From assembly GCA_903922325.1 (NCBI GenBank), contig CAIXTG010000225.1:1-32099 (forward strand): a stretch of DNA of 32,099 bases. The letters are read 5' to 3'. The DNA is from an uncultured Actinomycetes bacterium. Its GTDB lineage: Bacteria; Actinomycetota; Actinomycetes; Nanopelagicales; Nanopelagicaceae. The position numbers and the translations under genes are program-made. The stretch's first letter is position 1; each line of letters starts with the position of its first letter. The notes beneath the pieces are model-generated. The model ran no database searches. It was given only the letters and a program-made list of their open reading frames with translations, and had not been told where the DNA came from. Shown piece by piece: positions 21,425 to 31,703 of the stretch.

Positions 21425-23517
21425 TTTGTTCGCCAGTTATATTTACCGAGGAGCACCATGGCACTTGGTAACAAGAAGCCACGAATCAATGTGGCATCAA
21501 TAAACACACCAACTGTTAATCCAACACCGATTTGTTGCAAGCCTAAGAAATGTCCACCAACTAATCCGCTGACAGCTGCTACAAAAATCAAAGCCGCAGC
21601 AGTTACAACTCCGCCAGTATTTGCCATACCTTCAACGATTGCTTCTTCATTAGTTGCGCCTCGGTCTATTGCTTCGCGCATTCTAGAAACGAGAAAAACT
21701 TCGTAATCCATTGAGATTCCAAAAAGAACGACCAATAGAAAAACTAGGGCCCAAACTTCAACTTGATCAATTTGATAAGTTCCAAGCAGCGATGCACCGA
21801 CTGAGTATCGAAAAACTAAGACGATCGCTGAGATAGCAACGCTCACCGAAATTAAGCCAAGAGCGATTGCCTTAAGCGGCAACCAAATAGATCTAAATGC
21901 GCGCATGAGTAAGAGGTAAGTAAGAAGTAGACCTAACCCAAGTAGCCCAGGGAAATAAGTTTTTATTTGGTCTACTAAATCAGCACCTTGGGCAGGCGGG
22001 CCACCTAGATAAAACTTGGTGCCAGCCGGGAAACCAGCGCCAGATAGGTATTTGGCACGTATTCGGTCCACTAAATCACTAGTTTCCGGAGCCCCGAGAG
22101 AGTGTCTGCCAATTACGAAGATGCGCATGAATTGACCAGTTGCATCAACAAAAGTGGGCGTTACATCGGTAGCCACAATAAATATCTCAGGATCTTTACT
22201 TAGTTTGGCAGTCAATGCTTTTCGAGCAGCAGTCGTACTCGAAGAAGTAGCTAATCCAGGTTTACCGAAATCAACCATGATGACCGCCGGTGTAATCACA
22301 CCTGGGCCAGCGCTACTTGTTACCAGGGAAAGTGCTTGAGCTGACTCTAGATTCTGCGGTAGGGCAGTAATTGCGCTGGGAGTTAGTTGTAACCAAAATG
22401 CACCTGAGCCCAATAACAAAAGTGAAGCAAATGAGATTGCAAAAACCCGCTTCGGCCACTTGATTGAGAGGTGAGCAATTTTTGCCCAAGCATTATTCTG
22501 CAAATCTTTTTTGGATAGGAGTCCGGCAAATTTTACTGGCATAGCAAGGTGTTTTCCAAAGTAGGAAAGCAGCGCTGGCTGCAAAGTTAGTGAGGCCAGT
22601 AGCGATGCTAACGGCACTATCAATCCAGCAATTCCTAGTGATCGCATAAACGGAATTGGTAGCAGCAATAAAGTGGCCAATCCAAGTGCCACAGTTAAAC
22701 TGGAAGTCATTACGGTTCGCCCAGCGCTTTGCATTGTGCGCTCTATCGCTAAAGAGATATCGGCATCTTCATTGGCATTTAGTTCTCGGCGGAATCGATA
22801 AAGAATTAAGAGTGAGTAATCGATTGCTAGACCGAGCCCAATTAATTCAACGATATTGGGTAGATAGAGAACCATTAAGAATTGCTGGGCAATTAAATAG
22901 ATCAAAGATATAGAGAGTGAAATAGTCGCTGCCGCAAAGATAAAGGGGATTAAAACAGCCCAAGAAAGGCCTAAAACAAGGAGTAACAAGAGAAGTGCCA
23001 AAGTAATCGCGATCAATTGACCTCGTCGTAGATCTTGATCCAAAACGGGCGATACATCGCTATTTATGGCCGGTGGCCCGGTAACCATTGCCACGGGCAA
23101 CCCTTGTTTTGCTAGCGATTGACGCAGCTCATCGGTGTATTTCGCAGCCTCGATAAGTGAGTAATTGGTAGTAACGCTGGCAAAGAGCACGCCTGAGACC
23201 GCCCTAATTTGCGTGATTCGAGCGGTAGGAATCTCAGCGACTGCTTCAGAGATCTTTAACTTGAAGTCTGCAATTTCAGGATCGCTGGCTTGCTTGAATT
23301 TATAGAAAATTGTGAAACTGCCTTCGAGATTTTCACCGAAATTCTTGAGCAGTATTTCCTGCGCTTTAGCTGAGTCACTTGTTGGCACAGTGAGCGAAGT
23401 CGTCAGATGTTGATTCAAATTTGTAGCGGCAAAGCTGCCGAAAAAAATCACAATGAGCCAAAGGATTAGAACTTTAAAGCGATGCTTGATTATCGCATTA
23501 GTCCAGTTGGCCATCAC
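21421..23517 (-). CDS. MMPL-family RND transporter
   Basis: 698 aa; ~12 TM in two halves; GLGLAIDYSLLILYRFRREL and LFGISMDYEVFLVSRMREAIDRGATNEEAIVEGMANTGGVVTAAALI signatures. Confidence 0.95.
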   Translation of the reverse strand: MMANWTNAIIKHRFKVLILWLIVIFFGSFAATNLNQHLTTSLTVPTSDSAKAQEILLKNFGENLEGSFTIFYKFKQASDPEIADFKLKISEAVAEIPTARITQIRAVSGVLFASVTTNYSLIEAAKYTDELRQSLAKQGLPVAMVTGPPAINSDVSPVLDQDLRRGQLIAITLALLLLLLVLGLSWAVLIPFIFAAATISLSISLIYLIAQQFLMVLYLPNIVELIGLGLAIDYSLLILYRFRRELNANEDADISLAIERTMQSAGRTVMTSSLTVALGLATLLLLPIPFMRSLGIAGLIVPLASLLASLTLQPALLSYFGKHLAMPVKFAGLLSKKDLQNNAWAKIAHLSIKWPKRVFAISFASLLLLGSGAFWLQLTPSAITALPQNLESAQALSLVTSSAGPGVITPAVIMVDFGKPGLATSSSTTAARKALTAKLSKDPEIFIVATDVTPTFVDATGQFMRIFVIGRHSLGAPETSDLVDRIRAKYLSGAGFPAGTKFYLGGPPAQGADLVDQIKTYFPGLLGLGLLLTYLLLMRAFRSIWLPLKAIALGLISVSVAISAIVLVFRYSVGASLLGTYQIDQVEVWALVFLLVVLFGISMDYEVFLVSRMREAIDRGATNEEAIVEGMANTGGVVTAAALIFVAAVSGLVGGHFLGLQQIGVGLTVGVFIDATLIRGFLLPSAMVLLGKYNWRTK

Positions 23518-23562
23518 TGAGTGATTCTACTCGGGTGCCACGCGAGGGTTTATGCTTCGTTC

Positions 23563-24060
23563 ATGACTCAAATCCACGTCGAACTGCTAACTGCTGAGCA
23601 GTGGACTCGAGCTAGAGAATTACGTTTAGCATCGCTGAGAGATAGCGCTCATGCTTTCGGCGGAAATTTAGAAACTGAAAGGGCGGAAACCGAAGCGCAG
23701 TGGCGAGCTAAGTTTGAAAAACTCAATTACATAGTGGCTTCAGCCGATGGTGTTGATAGCGCAATAATGACTGTAGAAAATCTAGTTGGTGACTTTGGTG
23801 CAACTGCCTGGGTCGGCGGCTGTTGGAGTTCTCCGGAGCATCGCGGAGTTGGGCTTTTAAAAGCCATGATGAAATTTGTTGATAAACATGCACAAGTTAA
23901 GGGCTGGCAGCGCCAAGGGTTAGGCGTTTGGGAAGATAACTTTCCGGCAATTGCAGCTTATGAAAAATTAGGATTTGTTGCGATGGGCGAGCCAAAACCA
24001 AGTACTAGGGTCGCAAATAAGTTCTATATCCGTATGATTCGCGATGCAGTTACTTCTTAA
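23563..24060 (+). CDS. GNAT family N-acetyltransferase
   Basis: WVGGCWSSPEHRGVGLLKAMMKFVDKHAQVKGWQRQGLGVWEDNFPAIAAYEKLGF; start at MTQIHVELL preferred over the upstream GTG. Confidence 0.88.
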   Translation: MTQIHVELLTAEQWTRARELRLASLRDSAHAFGGNLETERAETEAQWRAKFEKLNYIVASADGVDSAIMTVENLVGDFGATAWVGGCWSSPEHRGVGLLKAMMKFVDKHAQVKGWQRQGLGVWEDNFPAIAAYEKLGFVAMGEPKPSTRVANKFYIRMIRDAVTS

Positions 24061-24730
24061 GTTTCTTTGCCTCACGAACTGCAACTGAATTTAGATCTGG
24101 ATGTTCGGCTAAAAATCTAAGAACCTCGCGATTATCTATGCGCGATAAATCTCGAAGTGCCCACCCAATTGCTTTTGCGATGAAGAATTCTTTATCCGCC
24201 ACGTGTGGCGAGCATAGTTCAAAGAGCAGATCAATATCTGTCTCATATTTGCGGCCACGCTGGTGTTGGATAGAAGCGCGCACTAACCAAATATCAGAAC
24301 TCTTATTCCACTTTCGCATAAGAGATTCGGTGGGGTATTTCATAGTTAGAGGTGAAACAACTGCGCTTCCTAAACCATCAACTGTGTCCCACCACGACTT
24401 AGTTTTTATCAGGTACTCGCAATGATCTGCCAGGAACTTCTTATCTAGCTGCATGTGGTATTTGCCGAGAATATCGTTGGCTGCGTATTGGTACTCACGT
24501 TCTTCTAACTTCCAAAGCGCGCGAACAGTTGCAGCTAATTCATCAGAGGTGGGTACCGGCAATTCACTAAGGATTGATTTAACTAGCGATCGGCGCTCTG
24601 GTGTCATCACACCTAAGAAAGGCGCAATATCTTTCATATAAGCCTGGGCCCCGATGGCTTTCTTGTGATTACCCCGCTTGGGTAGTTCGCGCTTTAACTG
24701 CTTAATTACTTCAGTTTTGAACTCGGTCAT
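24050..24730 (-). CDS. DNA alkylation repair protein (AlkD-like)
   Basis: HEAT-like helical protein; AIGWALRDLSRIDNREVLRFLAEH, KSWWDTVDGLGSAVVSPL motifs. Confidence 0.9.
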   Translation of the reverse strand: MTEFKTEVIKQLKRELPKRGNHKKAIGAQAYMKDIAPFLGVMTPERRSLVKSILSELPVPTSDELAATVRALWKLEEREYQYAANDILGKYHMQLDKKFLADHCEYLIKTKSWWDTVDGLGSAVVSPLTMKYPTESLMRKWNKSSDIWLVRASIQHQRGRKYETDIDLLFELCSPHVADKEFFIAKAIGWALRDLSRIDNREVLRFLAEHPDLNSVAVREAKKLKK

Positions 24731-24750
24731 TACTCAGCCAAGTTATTGCT

Positions 24751-25659
24751 TTAGCCGATTAACGAAGAATCGCGCTTTTTCGATAAGTCATGCTCGCAGC
24801 CATTTGAGCGATCTTTTGCAGCGCATGCCTCACAGAGCAAAACCAGCTTATGACAGGCGATATTTGAGCAATTAACAAAGATTTTAGTTGGCGCTGCGCA
24901 AGATTCGCATTCACCAATTGTTTTTGCCTTAGAAGAGAAATCCATTGCCATGCGATCGTCGAATACGTAGAGCGAGCCATCCCATAGGCCGTCATCACCG
25001 TACTTGTTACCGTAGCGAACAATGCCGCCCTTAACTTGGTAAACCTCTTCAAAGCCACGAGTCTTCATAACTGCAGATAGAACTTCGCAGCGGATTCCAC
25101 CGGTGCAATAAGTAACAATCGGCTTATCTTTCAAGTGGTCATATTTGCCACTCTCGATCTCTGCTACAAAGTCGCGCGAAGTTTCAACATCAGGAACGAT
25201 CGCATTTCGAAACTTGCCGATCTTGGCTTCAAAAGCATTTCGTCCGTCAAAGAAAACAACCTCATCGCCGCGTTCTGCTACTAATTCATTAACTTGTTCT
25301 GGACGCAAATGAATTCCGCCACCAACTACGCCATTTTCATCAACTTTAATTTCATCAGGATGACCAAAAGCGACTAGCTCTTTACGAACTTTTACCGATA
25401 GCTTAGGAAATTCGGTGCCATCGCCGGCTGACCACTTGAAATCTACTTTGCGAAAACCGTCGTACTTCTTAGTCTTCTTAACGTAGGTGCGAAGTGCTTC
25501 AATCTCGCCACCTAAAGTGCCATTAATGCCGTGCTTAGAGATAATGATTCGACCAGTTAAGCCAAGTGATTCGCAAAGAGTGCGCTGCCATAACTTAACG
25601 GCGGCAGGGTCAGATATCGGCGTGAAGCCGTAATACAAAATGACCTTGTGCAAATCCAT
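24751..25659 (-). CDS. trhO: tRNA uridine(34) hydroxylase (rhodanese-related)
   Basis: [13 protein letters not shown]..., [12 protein letters not shown], rhodanese [37 protein letters not shown]-terminal zinc-ribbon-like cysteines. Confidence 0.95.
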   Translation of the reverse strand: MDLHKVILYYGFTPISDPAAVKLWQRTLCESLGLTGRIIISKHGINGTLGGEIEALRTYVKKTKKYDGFRKVDFKWSAGDGTEFPKLSVKVRKELVAFGHPDEIKVDENGVVGGGIHLRPEQVNELVAERGDEVVFFDGRNAFEAKIGKFRNAIVPDVETSRDFVAEIESGKYDHLKDKPIVTYCTGGIRCEVLSAVMKTRGFEEVYQVKGGIVRYGNKYGDDGLWDGSLYVFDDRMAMDFSSKAKTIGECESCAAPTKIFVNCSNIACHKLVLLCEACAAKDRSNGCEHDLSKKRDSSLIG

Positions 25660-25688
25660 GGCGCGATTGTATCTCGCCTACTTTGCCC

Positions 25689-26333
25689 TTAAGAAATCAG
25701 TAGATCAAGCGCCCATGGCTGAGCATCGGCAGGCGGGTGGAGCTCGCACTCAAATAACTGAGCAGCCATTCGTTGCACTTCGGCCGGCGTGATTGGGTCA
25801 GTGGCTTGGGTTAGCAAATGTCTAGTTAGTTCGCCGCGATATTTCTTAGACATATGAGTGATCACTTTTCGTTCGCCTGCGACAACTTGAAAAACCCGCA
25901 CCTCAATTGTGTTTGCTGAATTTATCGGCCAAACACCTTTATATGTTGAAGAGCGACAGTCAATAATTAATTCATCCGAAAACTTTGCTACTACTTGGGC
26001 AATCGAATCGCGCCATAACTTATTATCAAATTTTTCTTTATAGCTAAATATCTGATCCAGTGGTTTAACTAAGCCAAAGACCGCTGAAACTATTAGCACT
26101 TTAGAGTTAGCTCTTTTTTGTTCGGCAGCTGAAAGAGTTTTCCAGTTCAGCCCTTGATAGAGAACGCCATCATAGATTTCGATAGCTGGCGAAGTTTGTG
26201 ATGTGACGTGGTTAGCGGTTGCTTGAATCCGAGAGTCAGATAATTCAGCTGCGAAGGCAAGTGAACTTAAATCGAATTTCTCTGAGCTAGTTGCTGATTT
26301 CTTCTTCTCACTAGGAGGCAGAAGTATTAGCAT
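25689..26333 (-). CDS. yaaA: YaaA-family peroxide stress / UPF0246 protein
   Basis: MLILLPPSEKKK..., IYDGVLYQGLNW, VSAVFGLVKPLDQI. Confidence 0.88.
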   Translation of the reverse strand: MLILLPPSEKKKSATSSEKFDLSSLAFAAELSDSRIQATANHVTSQTSPAIEIYDGVLYQGLNWKTLSAAEQKRANSKVLIVSAVFGLVKPLDQIFSYKEKFDNKLWRDSIAQVVAKFSDELIIDCRSSTYKGVWPINSANTIEVRVFQVVAGERKVITHMSKKYRGELTRHLLTQATDPITPAEVQRMAAQLFECELHPPADAQPWALDLLIS

Positions 26334-26362
26334 TAGGCGATGCTATTAGAGAGGCAAAGATA

Positions 26363-26845
26363 ATGATGGCTGAAGGCGACAAAGTTCGAGCTGAGATTTT
26401 CGAGACGGGCAACCCCAAGATCAAATCCGCTCGAATTGTTATTGATGCACCGGCCGCAAAAATCTTTGATTTGTTGGCAAATCCTGCTCGGCATAAAGAT
26501 ATTGATGGTTCCAACACCATTCAAAATAACATTAGCGGGCCAGAGCGCTTGTCTCTGGGTGCAAAGTTCGGAATGGCCATGCACCTTGGAATTGACTACC
26601 GAATTATGAATACGGTTGTTGAGTTTGAAGAGAATAAGTTAATTGCTTGGCGCCATTTAGGTCGCTGGCGCTGGCGTTATGAAATACGTGAAATCAGCCC
26701 AAATCAATGCGAAGTCACCGAATCATTTGATGGCCGTAAATCCATTTCACAGAGCTGGCTTAAGTTTCGTAAGGCTTATCCCTGGACTCAATTAGTCGTA
26801 GCTAAGACTTTGGTGCGCTTAAAAGAGGTAATGGAAGCACGCTAA
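26363..26845 (+). CDS. SRPBCC family protein
   Basis: ARIVIDAPAAKIFDLLANPARHKDIDGSNTIQNNISGPERLSLGAKFGM...IAWRHLGRWRWRYEI. Confidence 0.85.
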   Translation: MMAEGDKVRAEIFETGNPKIKSARIVIDAPAAKIFDLLANPARHKDIDGSNTIQNNISGPERLSLGAKFGMAMHLGIDYRIMNTVVEFEENKLIAWRHLGRWRWRYEIREISPNQCEVTESFDGRKSISQSWLKFRKAYPWTQLVVAKTLVRLKEVMEAR

Positions 26846-26866
26846 AGACTGTGGGAAGATAGCCCC

Positions 26867-27913
26867 ATGAATATGGCAAATGAGTCATTAGGCGCCGTAA
26901 TGGCCTCGGAGATCGCAGAGACCCCAAAGGTTTTCCGCCGTATCTTGAGCAATCTTGCTGCTCTTGAGCCAATCAAAGATATTTTAAGTACCAACAAAAT
27001 CTCATCAGTTTTAATCTTGGCCCGTGGCACCTCAGATAACGCTGCTCACTTCTTAAAATATTTAGTTGAAACCAAACTTGGCCTGCCCTGCGGATTAACT
27101 TCGCCATCTTCGGTAACAATTTATGATGCCAAGCTGCACTATGACGGCGTTCTAGTTGTTGCACTTAGCCAAAGCGGTCAATCACCAGACCTCGTTGCGT
27201 TTGCTAAATCTGCTAAGAGCGCTGGGGCAAAGCTAATTTCATTAACCAATGATGCTAATTCACCGCTGGCAAAGGCTGCCGATCATCACTTAGATTTACA
27301 AGCTGGAGCTGAATTAGCAGTTGCTGCAACTAAGAGTTATTCCGCTCAACTTTTAACTTCATATTTACTGGTTGCAACTTGGGCCAAGTTGCCGATTAAT
27401 GGTGAATCACTAATTGCCGAAGCAGAAAAGTTAGTTAGCAACGCATCTTTGGTAAGCCAAGCGGTTGATGCCTGCAGCCGAGAAAATGAAACTGTGGTTC
27501 TTGGTCGTGGCTTTGCATATCCAAACGCTCGCGAAGCCGCCCTTAAGATTCAAGAGACCTGCAAAGTTTCGGTACAAGGACTTTCAACTGCTGATTATTT
27601 ACATGGTCCAATTTCGGCGCTAACTCCTCAAACCCAAGTATTTATTTTGGCGCCAGCACAATTACCACTTAACTCAATCTCTGAGGCAACTACGCGCATT
27701 CGTGCGATAACTGGGCGCATCTTCTGGGTCGGCAACGGTGGCTCACCTGAGGCTGGCGACATAGTTATTGCCGGCTCTAATTGCCGTGATGAAATGGAAT
27801 CTACCATTGTCGATGCCATCTCACTTCAAAGATTCTCACTCGAATTTGCTAAGAAATCTGGTTTTGATCCAGATGCACCGGTTGGCCTTTCTAAAGTTAC
27901 GTTAACTCACTAA
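26867..27913 (+). CDS. SIS-domain sugar isomerase (GlmS C-terminal / AgaS-like)
   Basis: LILARGTSDNAAHFLKYLVE, VALSQSGQSPDLVAFAKSAKSAGAKLISLTND, VLGRGFAYPNAREAALKIQETCKVSVQGLSTADYLHGP. Confidence 0.92.
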   Translation: MNMANESLGAVMASEIAETPKVFRRILSNLAALEPIKDILSTNKISSVLILARGTSDNAAHFLKYLVETKLGLPCGLTSPSSVTIYDAKLHYDGVLVVALSQSGQSPDLVAFAKSAKSAGAKLISLTNDANSPLAKAADHHLDLQAGAELAVAATKSYSAQLLTSYLLVATWAKLPINGESLIAEAEKLVSNASLVSQAVDACSRENETVVLGRGFAYPNAREAALKIQETCKVSVQGLSTADYLHGPISALTPQTQVFILAPAQLPLNSISEATTRIRAITGRIFWVGNGGSPEAGDIVIAGSNCRDEMESTIVDAISLQRFSLEFAKKSGFDPDAPVGLSKVTLTH

Positions 27914-27934
27914 TACTTGCGGGGCTGCAGTTAG

Positions 27935-28684
27935 ATGAATCGCGATTATTTAGTAATCGTTCCCACCTATAACGAGATAACTAGTATTGGCGTTTTATTA
28001 CCTCAATTGCTCGAACTAAATCTCGATATTTTAATTGTCGATGATGGTTCACCAGATGGCACGGCCGATGCTTGTCGCGCACTTGGCCTAGAAAGTGGCC
28101 GCATTGTTGTTGTCGAGCGAAAGAAAAAATTAGGTTTAGGCAGCGCGTATAAAGCTGGCTTCAAATATGGTGAGGATCGTGGCTATAAATATTTAATCGA
28201 AATGGATGCAGATGGGTCACACCAAGTTAGCGATCTACTTTCGTTGATGACAGCAATTCAAGAGAAGCAACCAGATTTAGTAATTGGCTCTCGATGGGTT
28301 ACAGGTGGCGCAGTTGAGAACTGGGCTCGTCGCCGGCAATGGCTATCAAGGTCAGCCAATGTTTATGCCAAGTTGTTGCTTGGCGGCAAAGTAAAAGATA
28401 TGACTGCGGGATTTCGTATTTATCGCACCGAAAAACTTATTCAGATTGATCTGGAATCTGTTAAGAGCGAGGGCTACTGCTTTCAAATTGAGATGACCAT
28501 GCGAATGGCTCAATTAGGTGGCGAGATCTTGGAATCGCCAATTACATTTATTGAACGCAAATATGGCGTTAGCAAGATGTCGAAAAAGATTGTTTTTGAG
28601 GCGATTTATCGAGTCACAGCGTGGGGTTTAAGCGCGAAATTCCGAAGAAAACGCACCTTCATAGCCACTTGCGATAGGCCGTGA
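27935..28684 (+). CDS. Polyprenol monophosphomannose synthase-like GT2 glycosyltransferase
   Basis: VIVPTYNEITSIGVLLPQLL, LIVDDGSPDGTADACR, EMDADGSHQ, VIGSRWVTGG, DMTAGFRIY. Confidence 0.93.
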   Translation: MNRDYLVIVPTYNEITSIGVLLPQLLELNLDILIVDDGSPDGTADACRALGLESGRIVVVERKKKLGLGSAYKAGFKYGEDRGYKYLIEMDADGSHQVSDLLSLMTAIQEKQPDLVIGSRWVTGGAVENWARRRQWLSRSANVYAKLLLGGKVKDMTAGFRIYRTEKLIQIDLESVKSEGYCFQIEMTMRMAQLGGEILESPITFIERKYGVSKMSKKIVFEAIYRVTAWGLSAKFRRKRTFIATCDRP

Positions 28685-28714
28685 TAAGTTCAGCGCACTT
28701 GATCCAAGCGGCTA

Positions 28715-28860
28715 GCCGTAGAAATCATGTGGCGTTGCGTTTAGCGAAATCCGGTTTGATTCCGGTGCTGTCCCGCAACTGTAAAGGTCGAAAGATCTAA
28801 GCCAGGTCGCCTGGCGTGACGCCGAAAGTGTTATCCAACCTCGGAGGAAGGTTGGGCCTT
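28715..28860 (+). ncRNA. Cobalamin riboswitch aptamer (with P13-like hairpin)
   Basis: Core GAAATCCGGTTTGATTCCGGTGCTGTCCCGCAACTGTAAAGG...AAGCCAGGTCGCCTGGC matches the AdoCbl riboswitch consensus (GGTG..GCTG.CCCGCAACTGT..GCCAGG); hairpin ccaacct-cggagga-aggttgg at 28835-28855. Exact 5' boundary uncertain. Confidence 0.93.
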
Positions 28861-28892
28861 TACGCGGAACTTTTCGTTTAATTGCCCCCTTT

Positions 28893-28922
28893 CTCCCTCA
28901 AATGTCTTGAGGGAGTATTTTT
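28893..28922 (+). promoter_or_regulatory. Expression-platform hairpin of the cobalamin riboswitch (terminator-like, sequesters the SD)
   Basis: ctccctcaa (28893-28901) - atgtc - ttgagggag (28907-28915), then tattttt directly before ATG 28923; the 3' arm contains the SD-like gagggag. Confidence 0.75.
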
Positions 28923-29843
28923 ATGTTTAAAAGGTTTACTCGACCGACTGCACTCTTGGTCACAGTGTTATTACTTGCCCCACTGGCACCAGTTAACGCA
29001 GCATCTACGGCAACAAAATATCCATTGATTATTTCATCTGGTGGATACTCAACAACAATTGCTAAAAAACCAACTCGTATTATTTCCCTTTCGCCAAGTG
29101 CGACTGAATCACTATTTGAAATCGGCGCCGGCAAACAAGTTTTGGCTGTTGACTCACTTTCGAATTTTCCCAAGTCGGCTCCGATTACTGAGCTGAGTGC
29201 ATTTGAGCCAAATGTTGAAGCAATCGCAGCGCTAAAACCAGATCTGGTAGTTCTGTCCGTTGATGCTATGAAATCTTTGGTAGTCAAAGAAGCACTCGAG
29301 AAATTAAAGATCCCGGTATTGATGGAACAGGCACCAGAGAACTTAGCCCAGGCATATAAAGAAATTGAAGTGCTTGGCGCAGTAACTGATCACACATCAG
29401 AGGCCAAGAAATTAACTTTCAAAATGGCAGCGCTAATCAAATCGATTATCAACCGAACCAAAAAAACCGTCAAGATAACTTTCTTCCATGAGCTCGACAA
29501 CACGCTTTATTCAGTTACTTCCGATACTTTCATCGGCAAGGTCTATAAGGACTTTGGCCTGATTAACATCGCAGATAAGGCTGCTGGGGCTGATTCTTAT
29601 GGCTATCCGCAACTATCGGCTGAATATTTATTAAAGACTGATCCAGATGTTATTTTCTTGGCAGATGCCGAATATGGCGAAAGTGCAGCTACGGTAAAGG
29701 CGCGCGCTGGTTGGTCTGGCATAACTGCTGTTACCAAGAAGAATGTATTTGCGCTACCAAATGACATTCCTTCAAGATGGGGGCCACGACTTGTTGATTT
29801 CTATCGCTATGTTGCTGCCTCATTGTCAAAGGTGAAGAAGTAA
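28923..29843 (+). CDS. btuF: Cobalamin ABC transporter substrate-binding protein (BtuF-like)
   Basis: Signal peptide; KPTRIISLSPSATESLFEIGAGKQVLAVD...FPKSAPI...FEPNVEAIAALKPDLVV; controlled by a Cbl riboswitch. Confidence 0.92.
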   Translation: MFKRFTRPTALLVTVLLLAPLAPVNAASTATKYPLIISSGGYSTTIAKKPTRIISLSPSATESLFEIGAGKQVLAVDSLSNFPKSAPITELSAFEPNVEAIAALKPDLVVLSVDAMKSLVVKEALEKLKIPVLMEQAPENLAQAYKEIEVLGAVTDHTSEAKKLTFKMAALIKSIINRTKKTVKITFFHELDNTLYSVTSDTFIGKVYKDFGLINIADKAAGADSYGYPQLSAEYLLKTDPDVIFLADAEYGESAATVKARAGWSGITAVTKKNVFALPNDIPSRWGPRLVDFYRYVAASLSKVKK

Positions 29844-29847
29844 ACAA

Positions 29848-30864
29848 ATGAAAAAGAATCAGATCGATCGCGTGTGGCGTTGGCAGATTACTGCCAGCGC
29901 TGCCGTGGCGTTGCTGATTGCTTGTTTGCTTGGCGTGGGCTTTGGCCCAGTTAACTTAAATTTCGGTTCAATCATTAAAACTTTGTTGGGGCTACCTAAC
30001 GGCCTTGAAAATGAAGATCGCACTTTGTTACTTGAATTGCGTTTGCCTCGAGTTGTGTTGGGTGCTCTAGTTGGTGCAGCCCTTGCGACAAGTGGTGCGG
30101 TTTACCAAAGTGTATTTAGAAATCCATTAGCTGATCCATATTTACTTGGTGCAGCATCTGGGGCTGGCTTGGGTGCAACGATCGCGATCACTAATGGTGG
30201 TGGCGACCTGCATGCGCTCTTGCCAATCTTTGCATTCTTAGGTGGCGTGCTAGCTGTTGCTGCAACTTTCCTAGTTGCCGGCAGGCTATTTGCTGACCCA
30301 AGTACTTTGTTATTAGCAGGTATCGCTGTTGGTTCTTTTGCAACTGCGTTCCAAACTTATTTGCAACAGCGAAATAGCGCAGCTTTGCGTCCGGTGTATT
30401 CCTGGATTTTGGGCGAACTAACTGTTGCCAATTGGGATGTAGTTAAGTGGGCTGGCTTCTATATTTTGATCGCGCTCTTCGTATTAATCCGTATTTCCAA
30501 AGTACTTGATGCCCTGATGCTAAGTGATGAAGAGGCTTATTCGTTAGGGGTTTCACCGCAGAAAATCCGCCTGATTGCCGTTGCTGCCGCGACTCTGGCT
30601 ACTGCAACTGCCGTTTCCGCAAGTGGCTTAATCGGATTCGTGGGAATCGTGGTTCCGCACTTAGTTCGAGGTTTAACCAAGCGGGCCACAAACCGTTCGT
30701 TACTTTCAATCGCTTTTGTTGGAGCTGCATTCCTAGTAATTGCCGACCTCGGAGCACGCACGTTGCTATCCCCGGCAGAGCTACCGATCGGCGTCATTAC
30801 TGCCTTTGTTGGCGCTCCATTCTTTCTTTTCGTCCTACGAGCACGCAATCGAGGTAGCCAGTGA
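29848..30864 (+). CDS. btuC: Cobalamin ABC transporter permease (BtuC/FecCD family)
   Basis: LRLPRVVLGALVGAALATSGAVYQSVFRNPLADPYLLGAASGAGLGA..., GLIGFVGIVVPHLVR, ADLGART. Confidence 0.95.
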   Translation: MKKNQIDRVWRWQITASAAVALLIACLLGVGFGPVNLNFGSIIKTLLGLPNGLENEDRTLLLELRLPRVVLGALVGAALATSGAVYQSVFRNPLADPYLLGAASGAGLGATIAITNGGGDLHALLPIFAFLGGVLAVAATFLVAGRLFADPSTLLLAGIAVGSFATAFQTYLQQRNSAALRPVYSWILGELTVANWDVVKWAGFYILIALFVLIRISKVLDALMLSDEEAYSLGVSPQKIRLIAVAAATLATATAVSASGLIGFVGIVVPHLVRGLTKRATNRSLLSIAFVGAAFLVIADLGARTLLSPAELPIGVITAFVGAPFFLFVLRARNRGSQ

Positions 30865-31637
30865 TTAATATCGAAAATCTCTCAGTTCGTTTTGATAACG
30901 CTGAAGTATTGCAATCAATTAATTTAGATATTCCCGAAGGCACTTGGAGTTGTTTGGTTGGTCCAAATGGCGCCGGCAAAACAACGCTCTTGCGCACAAT
31001 GCTGGGCATGCAACCTTATTCCGGATCGATTAAATATAACGGTCGAGAAATTGCTAAGAACAAATCTTTAAATATTGCATTTGTTCCGCAGCGCCCATCT
31101 ATTCCAGCAGCAATGAGCGTGGCTGAATATGTGATGTTAGGTCGCGCGAAGCTAGATGGCTGGGGTAAAGAAAGCGCGCACAGTCGCAACATCGTTCACG
31201 AGATGTTAGAAGCTACGCAGTTACTTGGCATGCAAAGCCAATCGGTAAACACACTTTCAGGTGGCGAGATGCAACGTGTGTTAATCGCGCGCGCTCTAGT
31301 TCAAGAACCCGAAGTAATGTTGCTCGATGAACCAACAAGTGCTCTTGATCTTCATCATCAGATTGCAGTACTAAACAAAGTTGAAGAGATTAAAGCAACT
31401 GGGGTAACCATTATTTCAACAATGCACGACATCACATTGGGCGCGATGTATGCAGAGCGAATAATTATTATGCAAAGTGGCCGAGTGCTATTAGATGGTG
31501 AATCACAATCGGTTATTCACTCACCCGAGCTGCGCAGCGCTTTTGATGATCGCATCAGCGTGCATCTGCTTGAGAATGGCCGCCCGGTAATCATTGCGGC
31601 CAAGCGTGCGGCAGGGTTAGATCAAGGGGTTATTTAG
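30861..31637 (+). CDS. btuD: Cobalamin ABC transporter ATP-binding protein
   Basis: Walker A GPNGAGKTTL, signature LSGGEMQR, Walker B VMLLDEPTSALD; overlaps the permease by 4 nt. Confidence 0.95.
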   Translation: MINIENLSVRFDNAEVLQSINLDIPEGTWSCLVGPNGAGKTTLLRTMLGMQPYSGSIKYNGREIAKNKSLNIAFVPQRPSIPAAMSVAEYVMLGRAKLDGWGKESAHSRNIVHEMLEATQLLGMQSQSVNTLSGGEMQRVLIARALVQEPEVMLLDEPTSALDLHHQIAVLNKVEEIKATGVTIISTMHDITLGAMYAERIIIMQSGRVLLDGESQSVIHSPELRSAFDDRISVHLLENGRPVIIAAKRAAGLDQGVI

Positions 31638-31703
31638 TACCTAACCTCACTAATTTAGGGGTTAGAGATAGTAATTCTCGCCCATCTAAGTAACCCTTTC
31701 CTT

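Noticed and set aside
28898-29287. Reverse 129-aa ORF over the start of btuF
   Set aside because: Antisense to a confidently identified BtuF-like CDS and overlaps the riboswitch expression platform.
31642-31667. ctaacc...ggttag hairpin after btuD as a terminator
   Set aside because: Only 6-bp stem with a long AT-rich loop and no U-tract; not convincing.
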